Positions 28,889 through 42,600 are shown, numbered from the stretch's first letter. The stretch is DNA of 64,000 bases from Burkholderia oklahomensis C6786 (GCF_000959365.1 NZ_CP009555.1:1798001-1862000); one strand, 5' to 3'. The notes: generated from the sequence alone by a model not told the origin. Numbers and translations are program-made.

Positions 28889-30277
28889 TCAGCACTCGAC
28901 GATATTCACCGCCAGCCCGCCGCGCGACGTCTCCTTGTACTTCGTTTTCATGTCGGCGCCGGTTTCGCGCATCGTCTTGATGACGGAATCGAGCGACACG
29001 TAGTGCGTGCCGTCGCCGCGCAGCGCCATCCGCGCGGCGTTGACGGCCTTCACCGACGCCATCGCGTTGCGCTCGATGCACGGGATCTGCACCATCCCGC
29101 CGACCGGATCGCAGGTGAGGCCGAGATTGTGCTCCATGCCGATCTCGGCTGCGTTCTCGACCTGCTGCGGCGTGCCGCCCAGCACCGCCGCGAGCGCGCC
29201 CGCCGCCATCGAGCATGCGACGCCGACTTCGCCCTGGCAGCCGACTTCGGCGCCCGAGATCGACGCGTTGAGCTTGTACAGGATGCCGATCGCCGCCGCC
29301 GTCATCAGGAAGTCCATCACGCCTTGCTCGTTCGCCCCCGGCGTGAAGCGCGTGTAGTAATGGAGGACGGCCGGGATGATGCCCGCCGCGCCGTTGGTCG
29401 GCGCGGTGACGACACGTCCGCCCGCCGCGTTCTCTTCATTGACCGCGATCGCGTACAGGTTGATCCAGTCGATCATCGACAGCGGATCGCGCAGCGCCTG
29501 CTCCGGGTTGCCCGTGAGCGTCCGGTAGAGCTGCGGCGCGCGGCGCTTGACCTGGAACGGGCCGGGCAGGTTGCCGTCGGCGTCCGGGTTGCCGATTCCG
29601 CAGCCCCGCGCGACGCACGACTGCATCACGTCCCAGATCTTCAGGAGGCCCGCGCGCGTTTCCTCCTCGGTGTGCCACGCGCGCTCGTTTTCCCACATCA
29701 GCTGCGCGACCGACTTGCCGGTCGATTCGGTGAGCGCGAGCAGCTCGGCGCTCGTGCGGAACGGATGCGCCATCTGCTCGACGGCGGCGAGCACCTTCGT
29801 GTTCGGCGCGCCCGCGGTGACCACGAAGCCGCCGCCCACCGACAGATACGTCGCCTCGCGCAGCACCGCGCCGTTCGCGTCGGTCGCGCGCAGCTTCATC
29901 GCGTTCGGATGCTCGGGCAGCGCCTGCCGGTAGAACGCGATGTGCTCCTTCGGCACGAACGGCACCGGATGCATGCCGAGCAGCGCGAGCGTCTTCGAGT
30001 CGCGCACCGCGTCGAGCCGCGCGGCGATCGCCGACGGCTCGACGGTGTCGGGCGCGTCGCCCATCAGGCCGAGCATCACGCCGCGGTCGGTGCCGTGGCC
30101 CTTGCCCGTCGCGCCGAGCGAGCCGTACAGCTCGACCTTCACGCTCGCGGTCGCGGCGAGCAAATCGTCGCGTTCGAGCCCCTGCGCGAACATCAGCGCG
30201 GCCCGCATCGGACCGACCGTATGCGAACTCGACGGGCCGATACCGATTTTGAAAAGATCGAACACGCTGACTGCCAT
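28889..30277 (-). CDS. sdaA: L-serine ammonia-lyase (L-serine deaminase)
   Basis: A 462-residue iron-sulfur serine dehydratase that makes pyruvate and ammonia from L-serine. N-terminal beta domain: [25 protein letters not shown]-terminal alpha domain: [40 protein letters not shown] and [25 protein letters not shown], which supply the cluster cysteines. Length equals the single-chain SdaA/SdaB type. AGGAAA precedes the start. It lies close to the glycine cleavage operon on the same strand, which fits a serine/glycine one-carbon theme. Confidence 0.95.
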   Translation of the reverse strand: MAVSVFDLFKIGIGPSSSHTVGPMRAALMFAQGLERDDLLAATASVKVELYGSLGATGKGHGTDRGVMLGLMGDAPDTVEPSAIAARLDAVRDSKTLALLGMHPVPFVPKEHIAFYRQALPEHPNAMKLRATDANGAVLREATYLSVGGGFVVTAGAPNTKVLAAVEQMAHPFRTSAELLALTESTGKSVAQLMWENERAWHTEEETRAGLLKIWDVMQSCVARGCGIGNPDADGNLPGPFQVKRRAPQLYRTLTGNPEQALRDPLSMIDWINLYAIAVNEENAAGGRVVTAPTNGAAGIIPAVLHYYTRFTPGANEQGVMDFLMTAAAIGILYKLNASISGAEVGCQGEVGVACSMAAGALAAVLGGTPQQVENAAEIGMEHNLGLTCDPVGGMVQIPCIERNAMASVKAVNAARMALRGDGTHYVSLDSVIKTMRETGADMKTKYKETSRGGLAVNIVEC

Positions 30278-30310
30278 TTCGTTTCCTGAATTGCTAGAAG
30301 TATTGGGGGA

Positions 30311-31426
30311 TCACCGCGCCGGCAGCGGCAGGCACGCGGCCAGCCATGCGGGCGGCATCGGCGAGAGTTGTTGGGCGACGCTCGCGTAGCGGCCGTCGAG
30401 GCGCGCGGCGAGGTGGAACAGCTCGGTCGCGTTCTTCGGCTCCCACATGCCCGAATAGCCGGGCAGGCCCGCCTCGCGGCGCTTTGCGTCGAACGGCACT
30501 GGCGAGTGGACGAACTCCTCGTGCGTCTTCTCGCCGCGCGCATACGGCACGAGCCAGTCGAGCGCGGCGGCGAGCGTCGCGCCGTTCGACGCGCGCTCGC
30601 GCAGCCAGTTGCGGTTGAAGCGCCGCGCGGCGAGCGCCGCCGTCACGAGCGGCTGCAGATCGTAGACCGCGTAGTGCAGCGCGTCGCGCTCGAGAAAATC
30701 GTACGTCGTGCCGTCCGGCTCGACGTTGTCGGCGAGATGCTCGACGAAGAGCCGCTGCGCGGCGTTCATCATCTTGCGATCGCCGAGCGTGAACGCGGCG
30801 AGCGCGATCAGCTTGATCCGGTGGCTTTGCCAGTTGTTGCGCCACGTGCCCTTGAGCGGGCGCTTCTGCGCGTCGATCTGCTGCACGTAGCCGTTGCCGA
30901 GCGACGCGATGAACGCGGCCGTCGCGTTGCGCGTCTTCACGGGCAGCACGCTCGCCGTCATGTCGTACGCGAGGATCAGGCTCTCGAAGCGCGTCTCGTC
31001 GATCGGATTGAAGCTCGGACGGTAAGTGTTCGCCCACGCCGACAGGAAGCGGTCGACGAGCGCCAGATAACGGCTCTGATTCGTCACGCGCCACGCGAGC
31101 GCCGCGTTGCGCATCAGTTCCATGTCGTTGAGCGCCTCGGCGCTCTGGTCGTAGATGCCTTCGTGCGGCAGCGTGCCTTCGGTGTGCACGCGCGGCAACG
31201 CCTTCGGCTCGTCGTTCAGATGCGCGTCGACGCTCTTGATGAGCGCCTGCACGCCCGGTTCGGCGTGCGTCGTCTCGCTGCTCTGCAGCGCGGGCGCGGC
31301 ACAGAAATTCATCGCCGCCCGCGCGGGGCCGGCCGCCGTCAACGCGGCGGCGAGAAGCGCCGGCGCGAGCGCGCGCAAGCGCCGGCGCATCGCCTGCGCG
31401 CGGCCCGGAAACGTCTGACGCACCAT
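30311..31426 (-). CDS. Alginate-lyase-family periplasmic protein
   Basis: A 371-residue exported protein. Residues 1-38 look like a signal peptide with a twin-Arg/Leu core ending AGPARA|AM. The mature part is a helical toroid of the alginate_lyase (PF05426, AlgL-like) fold with ALNDMELMRNAALAWRVTNQSRYLALVDRFLSAWAN, NNWQSHRIKLIALAAFTLGD and DGTTYDFLERDALHYAVYDLQPLV. The NNWQSH stretch corresponds to the family's active-site Asn/His. It may cleave or trim a uronate polymer. A strong AAAGGAG precedes the start. It is 33 bp upstream of sdaA on the same strand but the functional link is not obvious. Confidence 0.82.
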   Translation of the reverse strand: MVRQTFPGRAQAMRRRLRALAPALLAAALTAAGPARAAMNFCAAPALQSSETTHAEPGVQALIKSVDAHLNDEPKALPRVHTEGTLPHEGIYDQSAEALNDMELMRNAALAWRVTNQSRYLALVDRFLSAWANTYRPSFNPIDETRFESLILAYDMTASVLPVKTRNATAAFIASLGNGYVQQIDAQKRPLKGTWRNNWQSHRIKLIALAAFTLGDRKMMNAAQRLFVEHLADNVEPDGTTYDFLERDALHYAVYDLQPLVTAALAARRFNRNWLRERASNGATLAAALDWLVPYARGEKTHEEFVHSPVPFDAKRREAGLPGYSGMWEPKNATELFHLAARLDGRYASVAQQLSPMPPAWLAACLPLPAR

Positions 31427-31498
31427 GCAGAACTCCTTTAATGGCTGGATCGCGGTGTGAGATGTTAGCCGGACTTGCGGGCGAATGCGAACGCGCGC

Positions 31499-31527
31499 GC
31501 CGTCCGCAACGGCGTATTGCGGACGGC
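31499..31527 (-). terminator. Candidate terminator hairpin after gcvP
   Basis: A perfect 11-bp inverted repeat (GCCGTCCGCAA and its complement) with a 7-base loop lies about 50 bases beyond the gcvP stop. There is no T tail on the minus strand, so this is a stem-only candidate. Confidence 0.45.
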
Positions 31528-31577
31528 GCGTCGCCGGTGAAAGGAAGGCGGCGCGGCGCGCGGGCCGCGCCGGCGCG

Positions 31578-34505
<2,928 letters not shown>

Positions 34506-34516
34506 AGCATTCCTGT

Positions 34517-34663
34517 GTCGACCAGAGTTAGCGCTTTAGCGCTTACTCTGGTCCCATGCTTTGCGGTCGACCAAAGTTAGCGCTTTAGCGCTTACTCCGA
34601 TCCCATGCTTTGCGGTCGACCAAAATTAGCGCTTTAAGCGCTTACCCCGGTCCCACGCGGCGC
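34517..34663. repeat. Three tandem 49-bp repeats between gcvH and gcvP
   Basis: Units begin with GTCGACCA at 34517, 34566 and 34615. Each contains TTAGCGCTTTAGCGCTTACT or a close variant, a dyad of AGCGCT words. Copies 1 and 2 are nearly identical and copy 3 has several changes. They lie in the only sizeable gap of the glycine cleavage operon, so they are transcribed between gcvH and gcvP. Confidence 0.9.
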
Positions 34664-34711
34664 GGCGGCCCGTGCTGCCGGCGCGCGCCGCGCGGTTCGT
34701 GAGTGGGTGGG

Positions 34712-35092
34712 TTAGCCGACCAGCTTCTCGTAGGCGGCTGCGTCGATCAGCTTGTCGGTCGACGCGCCCGCTTCGAGCTTGATCTTGAAGAGCCAGCTCG
34801 CGTACGCGTCGCCGTTGACCTCGTCGGGCGTGTCGACGATCGCCGAGTTCACTTCGACCACTTCGCCCGACACCGGCGTGTAGATGTCGGACGCCGCCTT
34901 CACCGACTCGACGACGCCGATGGCGTCGCCCGCCTTCACGGTCTTGCCGACTTCGGGCAGTTCGAGGAAGACAATGTCGCCGAGCGTTTCCTGCGCGTGG
35001 TCGGTGATGCCGACCGTCAGCGTGCCGTCCGCTTCGGTGCGGACCCACTCGTGTTCTTCCGTGTATTTCAGATCGGCCGGGACGTTGCTCAT
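34712..35092 (-). CDS. gcvH: Glycine cleavage system H protein
   Basis: A 126-residue lipoyl-carrier protein that shuttles the aminomethyl group between P, T and L proteins. The lipoylated lysine is K65 in [23 protein letters not shown]. The N terminus [15 protein letters not shown] and C-terminal [15 protein letters not shown] are typical. AGGAGCATCCG precedes the start. It is second in the operon, 79 bp after gcvT. Size is the family norm. Confidence 0.97.
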   Translation of the reverse strand: MSNVPADLKYTEEHEWVRTEADGTLTVGITDHAQETLGDIVFLELPEVGKTVKAGDAIGVVESVKAASDIYTPVSGEVVEVNSAIVDTPDEVNGDAYASWLFKIKLEAGASTDKLIDAAAYEKLVG

Positions 35093-35171
35093 CGGATGCT
35101 CCTGAGATTGAATGCGTTCAAGCGTTTAAATTGAGTCTGGTTTCGCGCGCGGGCGCGCCGGTTGCTCCGCG

Positions 35172-36290
<1,119 letters not shown>

Positions 36291-36391
36291 CGGGGTCCCA
36301 GGCAAGGCGGCCGGGCTTCGGCCCGGGCGCGAAAACAAAACGGCAGACTCGGCGAACCGCCGGCGCGTGAAGCCGCCTGCGATGCGTGCAT

Positions 36392-36661
36392 GCCCCTCTG
36401 TCCTCGATACCTGAGAGATTGCGCGACGGACTCGATCCGGTTCGCGCGCGCCCCTTCGGTGGGCAGCCTGCCCGTGCGACGCGTTGCGTGCACGCAGCTA
36501 CTGCCGCTCTCCAGAGTGCGAAAAACGGCGTCCGACGCATGTCGTGGTCAGACGGATTCTTCGACGCGGCCGGTCCTTTTGCCTGAGAGTTTGCGGGTGT
36601 GCCCCTTCGGCGGCGCGGCTTGCCTTTCGATCAACGAACGACGGCCGCACGCTCTCCCGAC
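36392..36661 (-). promoter_or_regulatory. Tandem glycine riboswitch upstream of gcvT
   Basis: Read on the minus strand there are two glycine aptamers. The first (about 36565-36661) has CGGGAGAGC, then GCCGAAGGGGCA and CTCTCAGGCAAAAGGACC. The second (about 36392-36520) has TGGAGAGCGGC, then CACCGAAGGGGC and ATCTCTCAGGTATCGAGGAC. These are the conserved core words of the Rfam glycine aptamer. The architecture (two aptamers, short linker, before gcvT) is the classical one; in gcv operons it normally switches expression on when glycine is abundant. Confidence 0.93.
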
Positions 36662-36773
36662 GCGTGCGGGCGAATGTACGCGAGCGCGGATGGGTTGTCA
36701 ATTTGGGCAAATAGCTGTCGCTTGAAGACAAGCGGCGGTGGTATGCGGGACGCCGTCGGCGCGGGGTGTTCGC

Positions 36774-36934
36774 CGGTGAGCGGTGAGCGGTGGGCGGTGG
36801 GCGGTGAGCGGTGAGCGGTGAGCGGTGAGCGGTGAGCGGTGAGCGGTGAGCGGTGAGCGGTGAGCGGTGAGCGGTGAGCGGTGAGCGGTGAGCGGTGAGC
36901 GGTGAGCGGTGAGCGGTGAGCGGTGAGCGGTGAG
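36774..36934. repeat. Heptanucleotide array, 23 units of CGGTGAG
   Basis: Twenty-three units of 7 bp in direct tandem; units 3 and 4 are CGGTGGG, the rest are CGGTGAG. It lies about 110 bases upstream (5') of the glycine riboswitch, in the region where the gcv promoter must be. On the minus strand it happens to translate into a 7-residue repeat, but no real gene uses it. Such perfect short arrays usually vary in copy number between strains. The remaining 36662-37059 gap holds nothing else recognisable. Confidence 0.95.
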
Positions 36935-37059
36935 CGGGCCGGGGTCGAGACCGTGAAGTGCCGACCCGGGAATGCGCGGCCCGGGCGAAAGTCGCCGAAG
37001 CCGCGTCTCGAAGCGTTATCGGCCAAGCGGCCGAGCGGCCAACGGGCCGCTGGGAACGC

Positions 37060-37419
37060 TCACTCGCCGATCGCGCGAGCGGCCGTGTCGAGTTCCTGAT
37101 TCAGCACGCGCTGTTCGTCGGCGGACAGGCCGCCGCCGTGCTGGGCCGACATGTCGGTCGATTCCTGGCGGATCACGTCGAGCCGGCGATGCAGCGCGGC
37201 GCCTTGCGGCGGCGGATAGTAGCCGGCGTTCACGCGCGCGTCGATGCGGCGGTTCAGGTTGTCGATGCGGCCCTGGATCTGCTGCATCCGCTCGTAGCCG
37301 ACCACCTGCGGATTGGGGCGGGGCGCCGGGGCCGGCGCGGGGCGCGGCGGCGTGACCACGCATGCCGCGAGCGACGAGACGAGGACGCAGCATGCCGCCG
37401 CGCGGATCAACCGTTGCAT
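37060..37419 (-). CDS. Small outer-membrane-type lipoprotein of unknown function
   Basis: A 119-residue lipoprotein. The signal MQRLIRAAACCVLVSSLAAC ends in a lipobox (LAAC) with the lipidated Cys at residue 20. A Pro/Ala-rich linker follows (VVTPPRPAPAPAPRPNP). The rest is helical: MQQIQGRIDNLNRRIDARVNAGYYPPPQGAALHRRLDVIRQE, then GLSADEQRVLNQELDTAARAIGE. AGGAGA precedes the start. Similar Burkholderia proteins are annotated only as hypothetical. Role is unknown. Confidence 0.82.
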   Translation of the reverse strand: MQRLIRAAACCVLVSSLAACVVTPPRPAPAPAPRPNPQVVGYERMQQIQGRIDNLNRRIDARVNAGYYPPPQGAALHRRLDVIRQESTDMSAQHGGGLSADEQRVLNQELDTAARAIGE

Positions 37420-37581
37420 TGCATTCTCCTGATTGTCGATGCCGGACAGGCAATTAGACGAACGGCTCAGACCCTCGTCAAGATGACGTTCGTTCCCGAA
37501 TTGTTTGTAACGGTTTGTTGATGCTTGAAGATCAGGCAAGCCGCAGGCGCCCGATCGCGCCGGCGGCGTGTCGCGCGCCAG

Positions 37582-38634
37582 TCAGGCCGCTTCGCGCACG
37601 AACGGCAGTCGCCGGCCTTCGCGTTCGCTGCGCGCGGCGAGCTCGATGATCGTCATCACGTCGACGGCGTCCTGCGCCGCGACTGGGAACGGCGCGCCGT
37701 CGTGGATCGACGCGGCGAGCGCGCGATAGAACTCCGCGTACTGGCCGTCGAGCGTCGGCACCGGACGCTCGATCTCGAGCTCGCCGTCGAGCCCGCGCAG
37801 CACGCCGGGCGGGTTGCCGCCGCCGAACTCGACGTCGTCGGGCGTGAGGCCCGCCTTCAGTTGATCTTCCTGCGTGTCGAGCCCGTGCTTCTGATAGCCG
37901 GCTTGCGTGCCGAGCACGGTGAAGCGTGCGGGTTCGATTGCCGCGAGCGCGCTCGCGTGCAGGATGACGTCCTTGTCCGGATAGCCGAGCTGCAGATGGA
38001 CGAAGTCGGGCGCGTCGCCGCCGTCGCGGCGCGTCTTGACCGTCGCGCTCACCGTATCCGGCGTGCCGAACAGCGCGAGCGCCTGGTCGATCAGATGCGG
38101 TCCGAGATCGAACAGCAGCCCGCCGCCGCGTGACGCTTCCTCGCGCCAGCGCGTTCGCACGTGCGGGCGGAAGCGGTCGAAGTGCGATTCGAAATAGGTG
38201 ATGCGGCCGAGCTCGCCGCTTTCGACGAGCTGACGCACGGTCAGGAAATCGCCATCCCAGCGACGGTTGTGGAACGGAGCGAACACGCGGCCGTGTGCGG
38301 CGGCGAGACGGGCGAGCGTGAGCGCGTCGGCGGCCGTCAGCGTGACCGGCTTGTCGACGACCACGTGCTTGCCCGCTTCGAGCGCGCGCTTCGCCAGCTC
38401 GAAATGGGTGTCGTTCGGCGTCGCGATCACGACGCACTCGACGTCCTCGAGCGCGACGAGCGCGTCGAGATCCGGCACGACGGCGGCGTCCGGATACGCG
38501 GCGTTCGCGCGTTCCGGGTGGCCGGTGGCGATCGCGGCGACCTGCGTGCGGCCACTGTGCGCGATGACGGGCGCGTGGAACGTCGCGCCTGCGAAACCGA
38601 AACCCATCAAACCAATCTTGAGCGTTGACGACAT
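37582..38634 (-). CDS. Gfo/Idh/MocA-family NAD(P)-dependent oxidoreductase
   Basis: A 350-residue two-domain dehydrogenase. The N-terminal Rossmann fold shows GLMGFGFAGATFHAPVI, VVIATPNDTHFELAKRALEAGKHVVVDKPVTLTAADA (the EKP-type lysine motif is DKP here). The C-terminal domain has GGGLLFDLGPHLIDQALALFG with the conserved D...H pair. It would oxidise or reduce a sugar or inositol-type polyol; the closest-looking group is the YdgJ/YvaA-like oxidoreductases. Start was taken at MSSTLKIGL, upstream frame extension being noise. It appears monocistronic. Confidence 0.9.
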   Translation of the reverse strand: MSSTLKIGLMGFGFAGATFHAPVIAHSGRTQVAAIATGHPERANAAYPDAAVVPDLDALVALEDVECVVIATPNDTHFELAKRALEAGKHVVVDKPVTLTAADALTLARLAAAHGRVFAPFHNRRWDGDFLTVRQLVESGELGRITYFESHFDRFRPHVRTRWREEASRGGGLLFDLGPHLIDQALALFGTPDTVSATVKTRRDGGDAPDFVHLQLGYPDKDVILHASALAAIEPARFTVLGTQAGYQKHGLDTQEDQLKAGLTPDDVEFGGGNPPGVLRGLDGELEIERPVPTLDGQYAEFYRALAASIHDGAPFPVAAQDAVDVMTIIELAARSEREGRRLPFVREAA

Positions 38635-39100
38635 GAACGATCCTGTCTGCTTGCGGAACGGGGGCGCTGCGGCTTGGACGCCGCACGGCGACGGATGACT
38701 ATTGTGGCATGACGAATGGGGGCGGAACGGTTTGCCGGCGACGTTGGCCGAACGGACAGGGCGCGCGTAAGCCGGGCGACCGGCGCGGCGGGTGCGACGC
38801 TTCGGCGGTGCCGCCGCGCGGAAGGCGGATTGCCGAAGCGACGGGATTCGATGCCTGTCCAACGGTCTTTCGATGCCCGGTCGATGCTCGCGAGGGCCGA
38901 AGTCGCACGGAACATCGCCCGTCCGCTTCGACATGACCCGATTCCGGACGCCGTTCGGCGACGGGCGCGCTGCGAAACGGCCGGCCTGCACATCGATAAG
39001 CCGCGCGTTTGCCTTCCGTCGACCGGCGATTGCCAATGCGCGTCGAAGCAAGAAGCGCGTCCTCCGCAATGCCTCCATCGGCCGTCGCCGTGCGTTCGCG
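38635..39100. other. 466-bp intergenic region without a gene
   Basis: GC-rich, with overlapping spurious frames on both strands but no start with a ribosome site and no conserved motif. It must contain the promoter of the oxidoreductase gene at its left end. Nothing else is seen. Confidence 0.5.
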
Positions 39101-39808
39101 TCAGCTCCCGAACCGCCGCCTGATCGCGGCGGCAGCCTGCTCGGCCCACAGCGCGCAGGCCCGCGCGCCCGGATGAAAGCCGTCCGATGCCATCGCATCG
39201 CGCGTGAGCGGCATTTCGACCCGCAGGAATTCGCACGCGCGCTGCCCGGCGGCCCAGCGCGACAGTGTCGTGTTGAGGCGCCGCGCGCGCAGCCCGAGAT
39301 ACCACCTGAGCGGCTGCGGCAGCGCCGGAAAATGGTGCATCGGCGGGACCGCCGACAGGATCACGTGCGCCGCGCCGAAGCGCGTCGTCAGCAGCTCGAC
39401 GAGCGCCGCTTGCGTGTCGCGCCAGCGCCCGGGCGACACGCCGTCCGTCACGTCGTTGACGCCGAGCGACGTGACGACCGCGTCGAAGCGCGCGGCCGGC
39501 TCGGCGGCGAGCCAGTCGAGCAGATCCTGCGTCGTCGCGCCGGTGCGCGCGAGCAGCTTCCACTTGACGCGATGGAACGGCGCGAGGACGCGCACCAACT
39601 GACCGACGAGCGCGTCGGACTGCGTCGCGACGCCGACGCCCGCGGCGGCCGAATCGCCGAGCACGAGGAGGCGCAACGGCGGCCCGGCGCCGTCGATGCC
39701 GCTGCGCGGGCCGTCGGCTTCGGCGAGGCGCGGCGTCACGCGCCGGACATGGCGGCCCTGCGCGAGCAGCAGCGGGCCGAGCGCGGCGGTGGCGAAGTGG
39801 TATCCCAT
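39101..39808 (-). CDS. SGNH/GDSL-type hydrolase (esterase)
   Basis: A 235-residue hydrolase. Block I is LRLLVLGDSAAAGVGVATQSDAL with the nucleophile Ser, block III is VVTSLGVNDVTDG, and block V is DGFHPGARACALWAE with the catalytic Asp and His. An N-terminal hydrophobic segment (about residues 3-16, ATAALGPLLLAQG) may be a membrane anchor or weak signal. Substrate is unknown. The start at 39808 (MGYHF) was preferred over a longer frame. The 293-bp gap to the helicase gene holds the promoters of both divergent genes. Confidence 0.85.
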   Translation of the reverse strand: MGYHFATAALGPLLLAQGRHVRRVTPRLAEADGPRSGIDGAGPPLRLLVLGDSAAAGVGVATQSDALVGQLVRVLAPFHRVKWKLLARTGATTQDLLDWLAAEPAARFDAVVTSLGVNDVTDGVSPGRWRDTQAALVELLTTRFGAAHVILSAVPPMHHFPALPQPLRWYLGLRARRLNTTLSRWAAGQRACEFLRVEMPLTRDAMASDGFHPGARACALWAEQAAAAIRRRFGS

Positions 39809-40101
39809 GCAGTTTCCGTGATCATGTCGAGGTCGGTGGCGTGCGCCCATGATAGCGAGTGACGCGCAACGCCCGTCATCGGCCGGCATCCCCGTCGCGC
39901 GAACGCCGGGTGCACACCGTCCGAACGGCTATCGCAGCCGTCGTTTCACATTCGCGAAAGAATCGCCGGCCGCCGCCGTGTTAACATGCGCGTCCCGCGA
40001 GCCATTTGCCGGGACCGGCGCCGCCTCCGCGCGTCGGCTGCGCGCTCCGCTCGCGGCGCCTTCCGGCTTCGCCGCCGTCAACCGCAACACCATCCGCCAT
40101 C

Positions 40102-42189
40102 ATGTCCGCAGGCCTGAATCCCGCTCAAAGCGAAGCGGTGCGCTATCTCGACGGTCCCTGCCTCGTGCTCGCCGGCGCGGGCAGCGGCAAGACCCGCGTC
40201 ATCACGCAGAAGATCGCGCACCTGATCGAAGCAAAGGGCTTCGAACCGCGCCACATCGCCGCCGTCACGTTCACGAACAAGGCCGCCGCCGAAATGCGCG
40301 AGCGCGTCGGCAAGCTCCTCGAGGGCAAGACGCTCACGACGCCCGGCAAGGAAGGCCGCAAGGTGCCCGTCAACCAGTTGACGGTCTGCACGTTCCACTC
40401 GCTCGGTGTGCAGATCCTGCGTCAGGAGGCGGAGCACGTCGGCCTGAAACCGCAGTTCTCGATCATGGATTCGGACGACTGCTTCGGGATGATCCAGGAG
40501 CAGATCGGCACGACCGACAAGGGCCTGATCCGCAAGATCCAGACGATCATCTCGCTGTGGAAGAACGGCCTCATCATGCCCGAGGAGGCGATGACGATCG
40601 CGGCCAACGAGGACGAGCACCAGGCGGCGCTCGTCTATCGCAATTACGTCGCGACGCTGCATGCGTATCAGGCGGTCGATTTCGACGACCTGATTCGCTT
40701 GCCCGCCGAGCTGTTCGCGCGCAATGAGCCGGTCCGCGACCGCTGGCAGAACAAGCTGCGCTATCTGCTGATCGACGAATACCAGGACACCAATGCGTGC
40801 CAGTACGAGCTGCTGAAGCTGCTCGCGGGCCCGCGCGCGGCGTTCACCGCGGTCGGCGACGACGACCAGGCGATCTACGGCTGGCGCGGCGCGACGCTCG
40901 AGAATCTCGCGCAGCTCGGCAAGGACTTCCCGAAGCTGCACGTGATCAAGCTCGAGCAGAACTACCGGTCGACGGTGCGGATCCTGACCGCCGCGAACAA
41001 CGTGATCGCGAACAACCCGAAACTGTTCGAGAAGAAGCTGTGGTCCGAACACGGGATGGGCGATTCGATCACCGTCACGCCGTGCAACGACGAGGAGCAC
41101 GAGGCCGAATCGGTCGTGTTTCGCCTCTCCGCGCACAAGTTCGAGCGGCGCACGCAGTTCCGCGACTACGCGATCCTCTACCGCGGCAACTTCCAGGCGC
41201 GGATCTTCGAGCAGGTGCTGCGGCGCGAGCGGATTCCGTACGTGCTGTCGGGCGGCCAGTCGTTCTTCGACAAGGCGGAGATCAAGGACCTGTGCGCGTA
41301 CCTGCGCCTGATCGCGAACGCCGACGACGATCCCGCGTTCATCCGCGCGGTCACGACGCCGCGCCGCGGAATCGGCAACACGACGCTCGAGGCGCTCGGC
41401 GCGTTCGCGGGGCAGGCGAAGGTGTCGCTGTTCGAGGCGGTCTACATGGGCGGGATCGAGGCGCGGCTGTCCGCGCGACAGATCGAGCCGCTGCGGATCT
41501 TCTGCGACTTCATCCAGCGCCTGACCGACCGCGCGGACAAGGAGCCTGCGACCGTCGTCCTCGACGACATGATGGAAGCGATCCACTACGAAGCGTACCT
41601 GTACGACGCATACGACGAACGGCAGGCGCAGACGAAGTGGCAGAACGTGCTCGAATTCCTCGAATGGCTGAAGCGCAAGGGGACGAAGCCGGAGGCGGCG
41701 GAGGCAGTCGACGGCGAGGCGGAAGGCTTCCACAACGCGGACGGCCTCGCCGACACCGGCAAGAACCTGCTCGGCCTGATCCAGACGGTTGCGCTGATGT
41801 CGATGCTCGAAGGCAAGGAAGAGGATCCGGACGCGGTGCGGCTGTCGACCGTGCACGCGTCGAAGGGGCTCGAGTATCCGCACGTGTTCCTCGTCGGCGT
41901 CGAGGAAGGGATCATGCCGCACAGCGGCGGCAGCGACGACGGCCCGATCGACGACGAGCGGATCGAAGAAGAACGCCGGCTGATGTACGTTGCGATCACG
42001 CGCGCGCAGCGCAGCCTGCACCTGAACTGGTGCAAGAAGCGCAAGCGTGCGCGGGAGACGATCGTCTGCGAGCAGTCGCGCTTCATCGCCGAGATGGGGC
42101 TCGACGAAGCGCCGCCGCCGACGCCCGAAGAAGCGCCGATGACGCCGAAGGACCGGCTTGCGAGCTTGAAGGCGTTGCTGCAGAAGTGA
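40102..42189 (+). CDS. rep: ATP-dependent DNA helicase Rep (UvrD/PcrA superfamily 1A)
   Basis: A 695-residue helicase. Motifs in order: Q motif LNPAQSEAVRYLDGP, Walker A LAGAGSGKTRVIT, Ia VTFTNKAAAEM, II LIDEYQDTN, III GDDDQAIYGWRGA, IV QNYRS, V VRLSTVHASKGLEYPHVFLVG, VI EERRLMYVAITRAQ. Length and motif spelling fit Rep more than UvrD (shorter C terminus, DRLASLKALLQK). It removes proteins ahead of replication forks. It is monocistronic; the start MSAGLNPAQ follows a weak ribosome site. Confidence 0.93.
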   Translation: MSAGLNPAQSEAVRYLDGPCLVLAGAGSGKTRVITQKIAHLIEAKGFEPRHIAAVTFTNKAAAEMRERVGKLLEGKTLTTPGKEGRKVPVNQLTVCTFHSLGVQILRQEAEHVGLKPQFSIMDSDDCFGMIQEQIGTTDKGLIRKIQTIISLWKNGLIMPEEAMTIAANEDEHQAALVYRNYVATLHAYQAVDFDDLIRLPAELFARNEPVRDRWQNKLRYLLIDEYQDTNACQYELLKLLAGPRAAFTAVGDDDQAIYGWRGATLENLAQLGKDFPKLHVIKLEQNYRSTVRILTAANNVIANNPKLFEKKLWSEHGMGDSITVTPCNDEEHEAESVVFRLSAHKFERRTQFRDYAILYRGNFQARIFEQVLRRERIPYVLSGGQSFFDKAEIKDLCAYLRLIANADDDPAFIRAVTTPRRGIGNTTLEALGAFAGQAKVSLFEAVYMGGIEARLSARQIEPLRIFCDFIQRLTDRADKEPATVVLDDMMEAIHYEAYLYDAYDERQAQTKWQNVLEFLEWLKRKGTKPEAAEAVDGEAEGFHNADGLADTGKNLLGLIQTVALMSMLEGKEEDPDAVRLSTVHASKGLEYPHVFLVGVEEGIMPHSGGSDDGPIDDERIEEERRLMYVAITRAQRSLHLNWCKKRKRARETIVCEQSRFIAEMGLDEAPPPTPEEAPMTPKDRLASLKALLQK

Positions 42190-42600
42190 GCGGTGCGCGC
42201 GGCGGGGGTTTCGGGCGGTTATGCGGAACGCCGCGTTCGCGCTGCGACGCGACGCGGGGTGTCTGGTTGATGAGGAGGCAATCGCGCAATGGCGGGGCTT
42301 GCGAGCCGCGACGCGATGCGCGAACGATATCGCGGAGGTTGGCGGCATCGCGGACGCTTCGCGACGGTTGCCTTCGGCGATCGCATCACGCAGCTCGGCG
42401 CGGCCTGCACGTGCCGGCCACGGCTCTGGCGCGATCTTGCATAGGGCTCGTCTGGCGGGGAACTGCGGACGGAAACAGGTCGGGCCGCGCAGGTCGGGGC
42501 GCGACTTCTCAAGCCCGGTTGGGGCGAGCCGCCCGGAAGAACGATCCGCGTCGATTCTTGCGCGCGCGGCCTGCGGTGCGCGCCGGCGGACCCCATCGAG

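Noticed and set aside
36774..36934. Possible CRISPR array
   Set aside because: Units are 7 bp in direct contact with no spacers and no cas genes nearby. The 49-bp repeats at 34517 also lack spacers.
37016..37453. Minus-strand and plus-strand alternatives over the lipoprotein gene
   Set aside because: Only the frame with signal peptide, lipobox and AGGAGA has the marks of a gene.
42190..42600. Plus-strand open frame after the Rep helicase gene
   Set aside because: No ribosome site or recognisable motif; composition is like other shadow frames.
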